Shown: positions 1 to 11,276, counted from the first letter of the stretch. The stretch is 64,000 nt of DNA from Rhynchopus sp. YZ270_cl-10 (GCA_964035575.1 OZ037840.1:124001-188000), one strand, 5' to 3'. Numbers and translations: made by a program. The notes: generated from the sequence alone by a model not told the origin.

Positions 1-2805
1 GGAGTAGTCCCTGATACTCCGCAGCGGGTTGTGTGTATCCACATTGTGCCTCGCAGGCTTGTTCGTGTAGCTCATCGTCACTGTCTGGGTCAACCACCGC
101 CACGCGGTTCCATCGACCCACTGAAAGGTGTTCCTCTCTGCTGAGACGTACGATGTGTTTTTAGAGGGGTCCTCTCTGGACGCACCGATCCATACTGTGT
201 CGGTCACATTTTCTACCCAGAGGACATACATGGCAGCACGGTTCGCGCCGTCTGAAGCAAGCGCCACCATGTCCCCGCCACGCTCAGAACACTCCTCCCT
301 CGCGTACTCCCAGGTGGTCCGCAGGGGGATGTGGACAATCCCTGTACCTATGCTGCACTCCTCATGCCTGCCCTGCGCCATCCAGAAGCAGTCCCATTTG
401 TGCACCCAGGTGCCTCCGTTTGACAGCTTCTCGACACCAAGGCGCGCAGTGGAGAGGGTATGGTGGTTGGACTGAAAGACTTTGACACAACGGAGCTCGA
501 CTGACTCAGAGAAGACGAATGTGTATGACGCAACCTTGGGGCTGCAGCCAAGCCCGCTGGCGAACTCCCCACAGGAAACCGCAGCGCAGGTGCTGTCATC
601 GTTGTCGTTCGCGAGACTCGCATTCCCAAAGGTGTGCGCACGGAACGGAAACCCATGCACCTCCCAGGTGACACTCCCGTTCTGGTACACATCTTCGCTG
701 CAGGCGTCGTCGTAGTAGAAGGCCACCTCGCACACATGCCAACCAAACGTCACGTCGTCCAGGTTCGTTATGCGCCACACATTGTTCGGCGCAACAGACC
801 CCCTCCCCTCCCTGCGGAACCAACCCCCAAAGGTGAACCCCTCTGCACCTCCGAACACAGGGGTTCCCAGGTCCCCAGACCCTCCGGCACCGCCTAACGC
901 AGGTTCTGGGGTGCCGGTGGTGTTGTCTTCGTGATAGGAGACGAAGGGTGCGATGTTGAGCTTCTGGACGCCGATGGTGGCGCAATCCCCAGGGGAGGTC
1001 TCAGGCACGTCGATGTAGAAGGATGTGACGTTGCTGCAGCCGTTTGCACCGCAGTCGCGGTCGCTCACCTCCACCGCCTCAGAGCACGTTGCGAAGCAGC
1101 TGCAGCGGGATGTCGTGGTGTTCACATGGTGCGTTCCATACACCGCACCCTTGACCCCAGCGCACACATCCCTGCAGGCACAGAGTGACGAAGCTGTCAA
1201 CGCCATATCCACTGCTGCGACCAGCCCAGCCTCGGGGCATGTGTACCGCCTGACAGGGGTGTCCAAGCGGTGCGAGGAGGAGCCGTTCCCTACCGCTAGC
1301 GGGTGTGTGCAGGGTGTAGCGTGCAGAGCGCACAGCCCGGTCCACGCATAGTAGTCGATGCCTTCGCAGAGGGGTGTGCCCTCGCATCGGGATCTGCAGG
1401 TGTCAAGGCCGGCGCCGATCTCGCTGTTGACGGAGAAGGTGTCGAGGAGCGACCCCGTGCCGTTGGCGTTCTGCGCGCACGCCGCAGTGTCGCTTGTCAC
1501 CAACCAACGCCGTTCCGTGAAGAGCAGATGCGGGCACGGTGTGCACACCTCCCCGCTGTTCCCGCACGACACCGCGGTCACCGTCGCCGTCTCCTCCGCA
1601 TGGCATGCGCACACCCGGTAGCGTGTTTCGTTCCCTCCTGGGGGAGGCTCCGAGTCACACGTTGCGCCGGGTCCTGAGTGCAGGGCGTGACCATGCGAGC
1701 CCCAGACGCATCCAGACGCGTCTTCAGCCCCGATCGGTGTGACGCTGGTGTACGGCACGCCCAGACGTTGCATGGCCGCAGCGCAGGAGAGCCACGTGCT
1801 TGCGAGGGTCTCCATGGCCGCGTCGCACCCACCTCCGGTCAGACGCCTGCACGCATCCGAACAGACCTCATCACCCTCCGCAAGATACAGACACATCCCG
1901 CTGTGCGCAGCCCCGTGGTCGTTGCTCCCTGTTGCCAGGGCGACGTTGGGGAGCGAGACGCGCAGACACGCCTGGTCCATCGGTGCCTCCCGCAGCGCAA
2001 GCAACGTATGAGAATCAAGCGTCGCCGAGTACACCTGGAGAGCACGCACCGAACCACGAAACGGCGCATCCTGCACAACACTGTGCCCTATCGACAGATC
2101 TACATGGGACTGAGCAAACCCACCCTCTGCACGGGCCTGCACCACGCCATCCACTTCCAGCGTCATCTCCCCAGTCTCTGCTGCAAAGCTCAAGACCACC
2201 GACGCCCATGTATGCAACCTCGCGCGCGCACCCTTCAACGCAAAGGTGTGACTCCCATTCGCGATGTGCAGCTCCCAGGAGCTGTCGTGCAGCCATAGGC
2301 CGTACCCTGCGTCGTCGTTCTCTGTTGACAGCACTGCTTGATGCGAGGACGCAACCGGCCGCACTGCGACCACAACCGTCCAGGACGGACGCTGATACGT
2401 CGGGGAGTAAGCCACCACCCTGTAGTCCTCAGACATGCCACTGTACGACCGTTCCACGTTGTCCTCCAGCTCTGGGCTGAGCAAGCGATGATATGTCCCC
2501 GTAAAGTTCGCGCCCACACGAGGCATAAGGTGCCGCCCCAACACCGGGCATGCGGAGTACGACCAGCAGCTGCCCTCCTCGCGGAAGGTCACTGCCGAGC
2601 AGTTCCCTGTGCATGCAGTTGTGCAGGAGGCCAGCGTCGCACCGCTGCCTAGCGCGTTGATGAGGAAGCTGTCCCCGCAGGCCCACCCGCTTGCAACCTT
2701 CACAAACCCAGCCTCAGATGACACACAGCCAGCCGAGGAAAGCAGAAGCAGAAGCGACACTGCCACGGCATCGAACGGTGTGCATGAAGCACGTTCTCGC
2801 TGCAT
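1..2805 (-). CDS. Secreted/membrane multidomain lectin-like glycoprotein, N-terminal 935 residues (runs off the window)
   Basis: A single uninterrupted frame runs from an ATG at 2805 to the left edge of the window, so the C terminus is missing. An in-frame TGA lies ten codons upstream of the ATG, which fixes the start. Residues 1-30 form a signal peptide (hydrophobic run AVAVSLLLLLSSAG). Residues 35-107 are Cys-rich and PAN/apple-like. Residues about 140-270 resemble a LamG/concanavalin-like lectin fold (WTVVVAVRP, YGLWLHD, TGEMTLEVDG, GSVRALQVYS). A long Cys-rich middle follows (roughly 280-620). Residues about 805-900 resemble a C-type lectin domain (WEYAREECSERGG, VWIGASRED, FQWVDGTAWRW). 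Many N-x-S/T sequons fit an extracellular protein. A role in surface recognition or adhesion is inferred. GC-rich codon use matches the neighbouring alpha-galactosidase. Confidence 0.82.
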   Translation of the reverse strand, partial: MQRERASCTPFDAVAVSLLLLLSSAGCVSSEAGFVKVASGWACGDSFLINALGSGATLASCTTACTGNCSAVTFREEGSCWSYSACPVLGRHLMPRVGANFTGTYHRLLSPELEDNVERSYSGMSEDYRVVAYSPTYQRPSWTVVVAVRPVASSHQAVLSTENDDAGYGLWLHDSSWELHIANGSHTFALKGARARLHTWASVVLSFAAETGEMTLEVDGVVQARAEGGFAQSHVDLSIGHSVVQDAPFRGSVRALQVYSATLDSHTLLALREAPMDQACLRVSLPNVALATGSNDHGAAHSGMCLYLAEGDEVCSDACRRLTGGGCDAAMETLASTWLSCAAAMQRLGVPYTSVTPIGAEDASGCVWGSHGHALHSGPGATCDSEPPPGGNETRYRVCACHAEETATVTAVSCGNSGEVCTPCPHLLFTERRWLVTSDTAACAQNANGTGSLLDTFSVNSEIGAGLDTCRSRCEGTPLCEGIDYYAWTGLCALHATPCTHPLAVGNGSSSHRLDTPVRRYTCPEAGLVAAVDMALTASSLCACRDVCAGVKGAVYGTHHVNTTTSRCSCFATCSEAVEVSDRDCGANGCSNVTSFYIDVPETSPGDCATIGVQKLNIAPFVSYHEDNTTGTPEPALGGAGGSGDLGTPVFGGAEGFTFGGWFRREGRGSVAPNNVWRITNLDDVTFGWHVCEVAFYYDDACSEDVYQNGSVTWEVHGFPFRAHTFGNASLANDNDDSTCAAVSCGEFASGLGCSPKVASYTFVFSESVELRCVKVFQSNHHTLSTARLGVEKLSNGGTWVHKWDCFWMAQGRHEECSIGTGIVHIPLRTTWEYAREECSERGGDMVALASDGANRAAMYVLWVENVTDTVWIGASREDPSKNTSYVSAERNTFQWVDGTAWRWLTQTVTMSYTNKPARHNVDTHNPLRSIRDYS

Positions 2806-5125
2806 AGGGAAGGGTACTGCACGCACCCCTAGTCAAATGGGGTGCCTGCAAAAAGGGGGCGCTGGTGAAGGAAGCGGGGGAAGGGGGAAACGGTGTGAGG
2901 GGGTGGAGGGTTGTCCTGTGGTGAGAGGTGAGAGAGAGGGGGAAGAAGATTTAGATTAATGATACAAAAAAAAGGAAACGAAAGTTTGTAAGATGAACGT
3001 CACGCATATCTATAAAAAAGAATCGATTTCAGTTCACAGAATTGAAAGTATTTGAGAGGGTCAACACAGTGCACCCTTTCTTTTGGAAGAGAAAGTATAC
3101 AAAAAGGATGTTCAAAAAACAACGATACATTCCTTCTAAAAACGGCAGCCAGCCCCATCGAGCAGAGACAACAACACCGCCGTCATGGCGGCGGGGTGAT
3201 AGCATGCGAATCACCACTGCCATCTACGGACAGATCCGAGAGACACACCCCGACTCCTCGCCATTCAGACGCTCTGCAGAAGAGCAATCAAAGCAGCCAC
3301 ATGACCATATCGTATCGATGCATATATGGAACCCTCCAGCATTCAATTCAAGGACCCAGGGTGGGTAGAGATGACGCTAGCGCCTCCCCAAAAAGGACGT
3401 CGTTGAGCAGCTGGCAAGCTCGGGGTTTGAGGAGGTTGAATAGCACACAGGGTTGTGCCCTCCTTCAAACTGGCCAGCTTTGATGAAGGGCAACGAGGCG
3501 AAGCACACTGCCCTGCAGAATGTCGGTTGCGCTTGCTGGAGTGGTGCTCAGTACTATCGGAGCGCAAAGGCAGATGGGGTCTGCTTTACAGAACCGAATC
3601 TCGTTGCGCGTCTGTGTTCCGTGAAAAAATGTGGACCCTGCAGCCACACACCGCGCTTGGGAGTCCACGCAGAAGAACAGCGGTCCCCTCATTCCATTGT
3701 GACTAGGGCCACCCTTTTCGACACGGCTGATAGCATGGGAGGTAGGCACACTGTGTCTGCTTGGCAGAAGGATTGCATAGGCAGACTTTTTTGTCTCCGG
3801 AAGCACATCTGGGACGCTCTCATTTTCCGTGATCAGACAACTGTGGCAACAACCAGGAGGAAACAGGGAAAGAATATAAAGGGAGAGGGGCTGTTGTTGA
3901 ACTCACATGACACATACGCACACTGTGATTGTTTTCTTATTTTATTTCATTTTCAGGAAGAGAGCTAAAACGAAAACATTCCCAGATGCACATAAGCCCG
4001 CTGTGGTGCTGTGCCATCTGCACCAATGGGAGTGTTTCCGCGTACACGTACCGGGGTGCCTGAGGGGGTGGGTCGGATATAGTCAAGGGTTCTGTCTCAA
4101 GAGATTGTGCAGAAGAAAAACAAAGGAACGTTGACAGATGCATAAACTACCACACAACGACAATACAGTAGTGCGGTGCATTAGTCATTTGTTTCATTCC
4201 TGAGGCACTATCTGAGTGGATACGTTACATTAAATAAAAGACAGGTTTAGTTAAGATGAACCCAAGTCTACAAAGCTTAGTCTGATTAGACTACTGGTTT
4301 GAACATTGGTTATTTCATCAATCTTTTTTTTTGTTGTATTTTTGGATGAGATGAACCAAGCCTACGGAGAGTGCTTAGCCACCTTACAAAATGGTAGCGA
4401 TTGACGCAGGCACCTTCCTACTGGGCCTATATGTACGATTAAGACACACAAAAACAATAACCCGCGGCTATTTGCCCACCAATTCTTAGGTAGTAAAAGG
4501 CACGGCTTCGATAAGAAGTCAAGATGACATAGGCGGGGAGGAGGGGGAGGGGAGGGAGGATCCTGCCTGGTACAGAGAGGGTGACTCGCAACACTCTCGA
4601 TACGGCGGCTGGGGAAGCCTTTTTTTTTTGTGCGTTGCACGCAAAATACGGACAATAAAATGCCACTCAGCTCAGGAAGATGTGCGACACAAAGAGGATA
4701 GGGTGAGGAATGCAAAAGTGGATCACGTTCCCTTCCAAGAGAAGACACAGCATTGAGAGTAGCGTAGAAAAGGGTTCTGGCCACACTTATGCTGTCTCCT
4801 TCACAGATGGATGTGCCTGGAGCACGCATCAAAAAAATAGAATATAAGAAATACACTCAAAGTACCTCAACAAAACCTTGGAGGACATGCGTAGTAGAAC
4901 ACCAGGCATCTGTCTAGGCGGGATTGATAAGCGTACCTGCTGTATGTATGACGAGAGTTTCACAAGTGCACAAAAATAAAATAGTAAGAGTTGAAAAGCA
5001 AATCCATAAGAAAAGGGAAAAGAGAAATCGTGGTGAGATGACTCCAAGCCTCTCGTGCTCAGTCTCACCTACAAATATACAATACGTCCACGGACATGCC
5101 ACTTCACACATCACACCACCCACAC
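2806..5125. other. Intergenic 2.3 kb with no supported gene
   Basis: Small open frames exist (for example a 171-codon plus-strand frame at 3453-3968 and a 164-codon minus-strand frame at 4362-4856), but none shows a recognisable domain, biased codon use or a believable start context. A 27-base string at about 3896-3922 (TTGAACTCACATGACACATA and following) recurs at about 6480-6506 just upstream of the alpha-galactosidase gene, which hints at a small duplicated upstream segment. Confidence 0.5.
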
Positions 5126-6358
5126 CTACGCAAGCGTGAAGCGGTACATGCGGCTGTCGTGCTCTGTGATGGAGTCGGTGGTGAACTGGCCTGCCACCTT
5201 CACAAGGTCCTTCTGCTGGTACAGGTCACGCACAGACACAGTGTCCGTTGCTGCAAACCCAAAGTCGGTGAAGGTGAACGTCACAGTTGCAGCAGTCGTG
5301 GTGTTGCTAATGGCCAGTGCTGCCTGGTCCTTGTCACCAAGCACCTTCCCCCACACCTGGAACCCAGCAGGCTTCTCGTTCACAAGACGTCCCGGGTGGC
5401 CTGCCCACGTCTGCGACACAGACAGCACCTCCTTGTTGCTGATGATGTCCCACACACGGCTCACAATCGCGTCGTTCGTCACGTCAAAGCCAAGGATGAG
5501 CGGGCTCGAGGTGATCACCCAAGCAGAGAAGTGCGAGCGGTCCTCTGCGTAGTTCGCAAGGTTCCCCACCTCAAGCATGTCGGGGTACGCCCATGTGCCT
5601 GGGCGGGAGAGGGGAGGGTTGCCCTGGAACTTTGTTGTCGTCTGCAGGTTGCTGAAGATGCTTCTCCAGCTGCTTTGGATGTCTGTGGAGGAGCGGAAGA
5701 AGTTGTACGCACAGTCCGACACACCAGAGTCACCCTTGCAGGGCGCGTCTCCTGTCGTCTGCCCAGGCACGGTGCCTCCCCAGTGGCAGTTCTCAATCAT
5801 GATCGGGCGTCCTGTTGCGTTCAGCAGCTGTGCCCACTGTGTCAGGTTCCGGAACTGTCCACACCCATCCAGCTTCACACCGTCGAAGCCGTACTCCGCA
5901 ACTGCCTTCGCAGACTGCTCCATGTGCTTCTCGATGTAGCTCGCACCTGTGAACTTCTTCTCGGCACAGATGCAGTTGTTCATGTACCACCCCACCTTCA
6001 GGTTCTTGCTGTGGCCGTGGTCCGTCATCGCCTTCATGTCGGGGAACGTCGCCTTGTTGATGAGCGGGATGCCGTCAGCGTCGTGGAAGGAGCCGTTCAG
6101 CCCAGTGCCACACGCCTGCCAGTTGTCGTCAAGACCAATGTTCACGAACCCCAGGTCCGCAATGCTGGTGGGCTTCCCGTCAACGGTGTGCTTGCGAACA
6201 GACACTGCATCCATGACACCCTCCATCAGTGTCTGGTTCACCTTGGCATGGTAGCAGTTCCACGAGCGCCACCCCATAGGGGGCAGAAGACCTATCCCGT
6301 TGTCAACGGCAGACGCACTCCCGGCAAGCAGCAGCAGCAGCGACGAGGCGACACGCAT
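5126..6358 (-). CDS. Secreted alpha-galactosidase, glycoside hydrolase family 27
   Basis: This 410-residue protein is predicted to remove terminal alpha-linked galactose (or N-acetylgalactosamine) from glycans or oligosaccharides, in a lysosome-like or secreted compartment. Residues 1-17 are a signal peptide (MRVASSLLLLLAGSASA). The mature protein begins with the family hallmark PPMGWRSWN (26-34). LDDNW (76-80) belongs to the substrate pocket. The predicted nucleophile is D164 in GFDGVKLDGCG and the acid/base is D226 in FRSSTDIQSSW. WAYPDMLEVGN and the Ser-Ser-Pro-Leu-Ile segment of the barrel are present, and a beta-sandwich occupies about the last 80 residues. Length matches the family. The frame stays open upstream into a transposon, so the first Met with a signal peptide (6358) was chosen. 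Transport versus lysosomal location is not resolved. Confidence 0.95.
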   Translation of the reverse strand: MRVASSLLLLLAGSASAVDNGIGLLPPMGWRSWNCYHAKVNQTLMEGVMDAVSVRKHTVDGKPTSIADLGFVNIGLDDNWQACGTGLNGSFHDADGIPLINKATFPDMKAMTDHGHSKNLKVGWYMNNCICAEKKFTGASYIEKHMEQSAKAVAEYGFDGVKLDGCGQFRNLTQWAQLLNATGRPIMIENCHWGGTVPGQTTGDAPCKGDSGVSDCAYNFFRSSTDIQSSWRSIFSNLQTTTKFQGNPPLSRPGTWAYPDMLEVGNLANYAEDRSHFSAWVITSSPLILGFDVTNDAIVSRVWDIISNKEVLSVSQTWAGHPGRLVNEKPAGFQVWGKVLGDKDQAALAISNTTTAATVTFTFTDFGFAATDTVSVRDLYQQKDLVKVAGQFTTDSITEHDSRMYRFTLA

Positions 6359-6520
6359 CTTGTGTTGTTTGGTTTGGGTTAGCTTTTTGTGTTGTTTTGT
6401 CTGCAACAACTGTTGTGGTTGTGTCGGGGCGAGAGGGAATGGAGAAGGAACACAAGAACTTGCGGGGCATCTGGAGATTCTTGAACTCACATGACACATA
6501 AGCACACACTCCAACAATTT

Positions 6521-7161
6521 CAGGGTATTAGGGTGGTTAAAAAAACTGGTTTTGAAAACCAGTTTTTCCAAAAACTGGTTTTCAAAAAAAAAAAAAAAAA
6601 AAAACAGAGAAATCTGGAGGGGAAAAAAAAACCGACACTTTTCACCAGGCCTTTCTGTAAATGTCGTCCCCAGATTAGGGCGAACTCTATTTTTTTCCCC
6701 ACATCTTTTCCCCGCCTGGTAGAACCGTGGTTGAACCACGGGAGTGCCTTTGGGAAATGGCTGTTCCTTGATTTTTTTTTGCCTGCGGCGCCATTTTTTA
6801 TTTTTTGCTCCGCAAAAAAGGGTTCGTTTGAGTGGCTCTGTGGTGTAAAAAGCTAGATTTTGCAGCGTACCCTCAAAAATTTTCGCCTGCGGCGCCATAT
6901 TATATTATTTTTTTGCCCCGCAAAAAAAAAAGACAGTCCCTATGTTCCCAATGTCTACCCTGGGTCAGCAGCGCCGAAAAATATTTTGAAAGCTGGATTC
7001 CTGGATAAGACACTGACCCCACCCCCGAAAAACCCGAAAAAGGTGACTGTGTCCGTCAACGGTGGAGGTTTTCCCCGGAAACACTAGTTTTCGCCACCCA
7101 GGAGAGAAAACCAGAAAAACCAGTTTTTTCCGGAATTTTGGATTTTCACCCTAATACCCTG
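6521..7161. mobile_element. hAT-like MITE, complete with target duplications
   Basis: The element has perfect 15-bp terminal inverted repeats: CAGGGTATTAGGGTG at 6521-6535 and its complement at 7147-7161. It is flanked by an exact 8-bp duplication AACAATTT (6513-6520 and 7162-7169). An 8-bp duplication and a CAGGG terminus are typical of the hAT superfamily. At 641 bp with no transposase it is non-autonomous. It sits 163 bp upstream of the alpha-galactosidase start codon and could affect that promoter. Internal short inverted repeats (AAAACTGG/CCAGTTTT) lie near both ends. Confidence 0.9.
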
Positions 7162-7503
7162 AACAATTTATCAAAAAAAAAAAAAAAAAGGGATTTTTGT
7201 TTCGGTGCCCATATTGTGTTGTGGCCCAGGTGAAGCAAGATGCAGAGGCACAAAAAGGAACTTCAAAAATTGGAGCTGGGGGTTTGTGTGCTGTTTTACA
7301 TTGTACTTTCGTTTCCCTGCCCGGTGCAACGGAAGTTGACCTTTGGGAGGAAGAGCGGGAGAGAGCAGTGGGGGGGAAGGAGGGTGAATTTGAAAAATAA
7401 AACAAAAAGTAAAAAACTTAAATCTGTTATCAATCCACCGATAATGCTGGGGGGAAAAAAAAGGAAAGCAGGGTTGTTTCTAGGGGGGTCGGGGGGGGGG
7501 GGT

Positions 7504-8702
7504 TAGGGGAGGGTCACTGCACGTTAAATCTCTCGATAAATGCGATTTTTCCGATTTTGATCCTCAGAACCGCAGAAGTCCCCGAAAACTATACCAAACC
7601 ACCTAGGGGACCCAAAAAACGCACCAGCGACCCAGTTTTGACACAGAAACACTCAGATGATGCCTGAAATGCAATTTTAAAAGAGTGCCTACAGAACTTG
7701 TACCTGCCCACCCCCGTAGACAGAGCAACTCACGCATCCATCACGCCTCAGTGTGGGCCAGGGGCCAGAAAAGCCCCCAAAGCCACATATTTTCACCCCA
7801 GAACCTATCCCGAGGGGTACCCAGGCTGTTTCGGGGTGTTTAGAGGGACTTGGTGGAACTTAGAACCATGTTTCAAAAAGGGTACAAGTACTGTGCCAAG
7901 GGTTTGCCCTCTCAAGGGACCAAGTACTTGTACCCTTTTTGAAACATGGTTCTAAGTTCCACCAAGTCCCTCTAAACACCCCGAAACAGCCTGGGTACCC
8001 CTCGGGATAGGTTCTGGGGTGAAAATATGTGGCTTTGGGGGCTTTTCTGGCCCCTGGCCCACACTGAGGCGTGATGGATGCGTGAGTTGCTCTATCTACA
8101 GGGGGGGTGGGCAAGGTACAAGTTGGTGGTCACTTTTAAAAAATGCAAAAAAGTCGCTCAGAAGTGGTCAAAAGTGCCCAAAACCGGGCGGAATTCGATT
8201 TTTGGGGTCCAAATGGGCCTATGGTGTGGTTTTTTTGACCTCAGGGGGTATTTTTTGATTTATTGCCTACTTCACGTTTTTTGACGGCTTCAGATACCTT
8301 AGGGTGGGAAAACCCTTGGTACCAGGTGCGTGACACTTTTTGAAACATAGTTCTAAGTTCCACCAAGTCCCTCTAAACACCCCGAAACAGCCTGGGTACC
8401 CCTCGGGATAGGTTCTGGGGTGAAAATATGTGGCTTTGGGGGCTTTTCTGGCCCCTGGCCCACACTGAGGCGTGATGAATGTGTGATTTGCTCTATCTAC
8501 GGGGGTGGGCAGGTACAAGTTCTGTAGGCATTTTTTTAAAATTGCATTTCAGGCATCATCTGAGTATTTCTGTGTCAAAACTGGGGCGCTGGTGCGTTTT
8601 TTGGGTCCCCTAGGTGGTTTGGTATAGTTTTCGGGGACTTCTGCGGTTCTGAGGATCAAAATCGGAAAAATCGCATTTATCGAGTACAGTGACCCTCCCC
8701 TA
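7504..8702. mobile_element. Foldback-type inverted-repeat element, copy 1
   Basis: Termini TAGGGGAGGGTCACTG (7504) and its complement (ending 8702) begin inverted arms of roughly 380 bp or more. Inside each arm are copies of a roughly 190-bp module (about 7695-7890 plus orientation, 7920-8120 and 8335-8520 minus). The module happens to be open in one frame, but identical open frames in opposite orientations and the absence of any known domain argue against coding. The insertion lies in a G-run, so the target duplication cannot be read. A second copy is at 12135-13331. Confidence 0.75.
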
Positions 8703-8757
8703 CGGGGGGGGGTCACTGACCCCCCCCAGATTCTGGGGGGTCAAATTGACCCCCCCC

Positions 8758-9242
8758 GGGGCATACCTTCGCAAATTTATGACGTAGCGCGTAGCGCGTA
8801 GCGGGGGGGGACGTAGCGGGGGGGAGATAAGGTAGCGTACATGACGTAACGTAACGTAGCGTACATAACGTAGCGTACATGACGTAGCGTACATGACGTA
8901 GCGCACATAACGTAGCGTACATGACATAGCGTACATAACGTAGCGTACATGACGTAGCGTACATGGCGTAGCGTTCATAACGTACATGACGTAGCGCACA
9001 TAGCGTGCGTACGTTCATCGCGGCCAGATTTGACGAAATTTAATGTGCCAAGAACTTGTCCAATTTTCGAAATTGACCCCACGGTGGAAAGATCAGTGAT
9101 CCGAAAATGCAAATAACAGCACTTTTGGCCACATTCTCCACACGGGTGTAACATTCCCTGTACAAAAGGCTCACGACCCCTATTCGCAAAAGGGGACGTA
9201 GCGCCACCCCAAAATCAGGGTCAATTTGCGAAGGTATGCCCC
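8758..9242. mobile_element. Small inverted-repeat element carrying a tandem repeat
   Basis: Perfect 20-bp inverted repeats, GGGGCATACCTTCGCAAATT at 8758-8777 and its complement at 9223-9242, bound 485 bp. The left third is the tandem repeat at 8784-9012. Runs of C and G on either side hide any target duplication, so the superfamily is not assigned. Confidence 0.6.
8784..9012. repeat. Short tandem repeat, GTAGCGTACATGAC-type units
   Basis: About 15 degenerate head-to-tail units of 14-15 bp (variants of GTAGCGTACATGAC and GTAGCGTACATAAC) fill this stretch. Open frames here are repeat artefacts (iterated RYVMYA/RHVRYV peptides). It lies inside the inverted-repeat element 8758-9242. Confidence 0.85.
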
Positions 9243-9637
9243 GGGGGGGGGGGGGGGGTAGGGGCGGTCAAATGGGTGATACAAACCCACTTTTTTCAGT
9301 TTTCGATAAAAACGCATTTCTAAGTGAATCTGACCCGAAAATGTGACACATATCGTGTGGAAAACTGTTTGTCGGTCGGTTTTGACCCATTTTTCGGGCC
9401 CAGGAGGTGCTAAAACGTGAAAATTGAAAAATTGCCCATGATTGGTACCCCACGTTAAGTCGTTAAGGATTTCCTTAACGATTTCCTTAACGATTTTCCA
9501 ATTTTTGACTATTTTTGCATATTTTCACACGGAACTGCCCAAAATTAGAGAGTTTTGCCCCGAAAACAGGGTATCGTCAATTTTTGAGCAAAAAAATCGC
9601 AAAAAAAAATGAAAAAAATCGGAATTTAATTCCTTAA

Positions 9638-11044
9638 CCCTTTACGGACCACGACCGATTTTTTCGATTTGCTAGGATCTTCTCTCCCGTAGGTAAAATG
9701 TGATCTGATGCATATTTTTGATCGTACCTGGCCGCAATTGAAAGATTTTGAGCAGATCTTTCAAATGGAGCAGAAATCGAAATAAAATGAGAAAAATGGA
9801 AAATGGAAAATTGAGGAGAGCTGATATTTTTTTCTGAAAATTTTGAAGAAAAAAATTATTCCGGCTGCGCACCTGTTTTTTCGGTTTTCGAAAATGGCTT
9901 TATTTGAAAGATCGGTTCAAAATCTTTCAAAAGAAAAAAAAATCGATCAAAAAGTTCTAGTAGATAATGTCTCACTGCATGGAGAGAAGGTACCAACCAA
10001 CTACATATACCGTAATTGTACAGAGGTTGGACAGTACAAAAGTTGGGGCTTTTGGGACTTTTGGCCAACTTGGCATGGTGCTGAACAAAGGTGAACGCCG
10101 CATCCCACGCACATGTAATCTGTTTTCAGACGCCTGTTTCCCAAGCAAGAAGAAGTTGTCGACCAACACCCTCCTGCCAGTGTCTCTGTACCTTGACCGT
10201 GTTGATATAGATTTTGTACCCCTCCCTGTGGCTTTCCGTACCCTCCCGCCGAAATTTCGAAGGGACCCTCCGAAAAAAATTTTTTTGGTCGCGAAAATCG
10301 GTCCAAAAACGGTCTAGATTGCCCCATGCGTGGCATTCCGGGCAATTTGAGGGCAATTTGGCGTGCAAGAGCCATGTGTGGGGCACCATGTGCCCCCATG
10401 CTGCACCCCTTATACAGGGTTTTTACAGGCAAAAAATGAAAAACGACAGTCGGGCACAAAAAGCCACGGATCGGGGCACAAAGTTACATCCCACCCTCCC
10501 TTGGCCCTCGGGACTCCTTTCGGGAGGTCAGGGCTTCCCTCGGGCCTTCGGCCCTCGGGGAGCCCTGACCTCCCTCAAGGGTCCCTCGGGCTTTGGCGGG
10601 AGGGAGGGAAATAACCATTCTGTACAATGTTCCTCAAAAGACAAAATGCAATAAATACACGGAGAAGAGGCACATCCAGTTCAGGGTCAGGAACTGCAAC
10701 TACGCGTGTTACTTTGCCCAGTCGCGGGTATTTTCCATTATTTTAGTTTCGTTCTGAAGACCGTACAAAATGGTTCCCTGCACACCAAAGTTTGAATCCT
10801 CTGATGACTCAAGCGCGTCAGAATGGTACATTATTCCCCAAAAATGACCCAAAATACCCTATTATGTGATAATGCCGGGTGTGGATGAGAGGGGATGAGA
10901 GCGTCAAAAAAAATCGAATCTTGCGTCTTTTGAAAGATTTCGCACAAAATCTTCTCATTTAAAAAAAAAATCTTCAAAAAGTCCTAGTGGAAGCCAATTT
11001 AGGTGGTTGCGTGGACATATATGTCCCCTCTGGTCCTTAAAGGG
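9638..11044. mobile_element. piggyBac-like non-autonomous element at a TTAA site
   Basis: The left terminus CCCTTTACGGACCA (from 9638) and right terminus complementary to CCCTTTAAGGACCA (ending 11044) match at 13 of 14 positions. Both are directly flanked by TTAA (9634-9637 and 11045-11048), the piggyBac target. The 1.4-kb body has no transposase. It contains AT-rich subterminal inverted motifs and a GC-rich hairpin (10522-10574). It interrupts the older element 9259-11274. Confidence 0.8.
10522..10574. repeat. GC-rich nested hairpin inside the piggyBac-like element
   Basis: GGGAGGTCAGGGCT (10522-10535) pairs with AGCCCTGACCTCCC (10561-10574). The intervening bases form a second inverted repeat (CGGGCCTTCGGCCC), giving a long GC-rich stem. 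Confidence 0.75.
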
Positions 11045-11276
11045 TTAAGGAATTGGTGGGGCCGGTACCAGTCATGGGCAATTTTTTTTTTTTTTTGGAA
11101 TTTCACCATTTGGGGTGCATGTGATCCCCCTCTGGCGTGAAAACCACCCCCCACGATGTTTTTGAGAGGTTCTTGGTCAAAATTTCTACTCAATCATCCA
11201 AAATAATGCGTTTTTATCAAAAACTCGAAAAATGACGTTTGTATCGTTTTTTTAAGTGCATTTGACCCCCCCTAGG

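Larger units (their letters stand above)
9259..11274. mobile_element. Diverged inverted-repeat element split by a piggyBac-like insertion
   Basis: The left end (TAGGGGCGGTCAAATG at 9259) and the right end (complement of TAGGGGGGGTCAAATG, ending 11274) start roughly 200-bp imperfect inverted arms. These share ATAAAAACGCATT (about 9305-9320 and 11200-11216) and GGTACC next to a CCCATG/CATGGGCAATTT motif (about 9430-9455 and 11070-11085). The termini resemble those of the 7504-8702 element, so the two may belong to one superfamily. Confidence 0.6.

Noticed and set aside
6359-6898. N-terminal extension of the alpha-galactosidase frame
   Set aside because: It runs through the hAT-like MITE and would bury the signal peptide.
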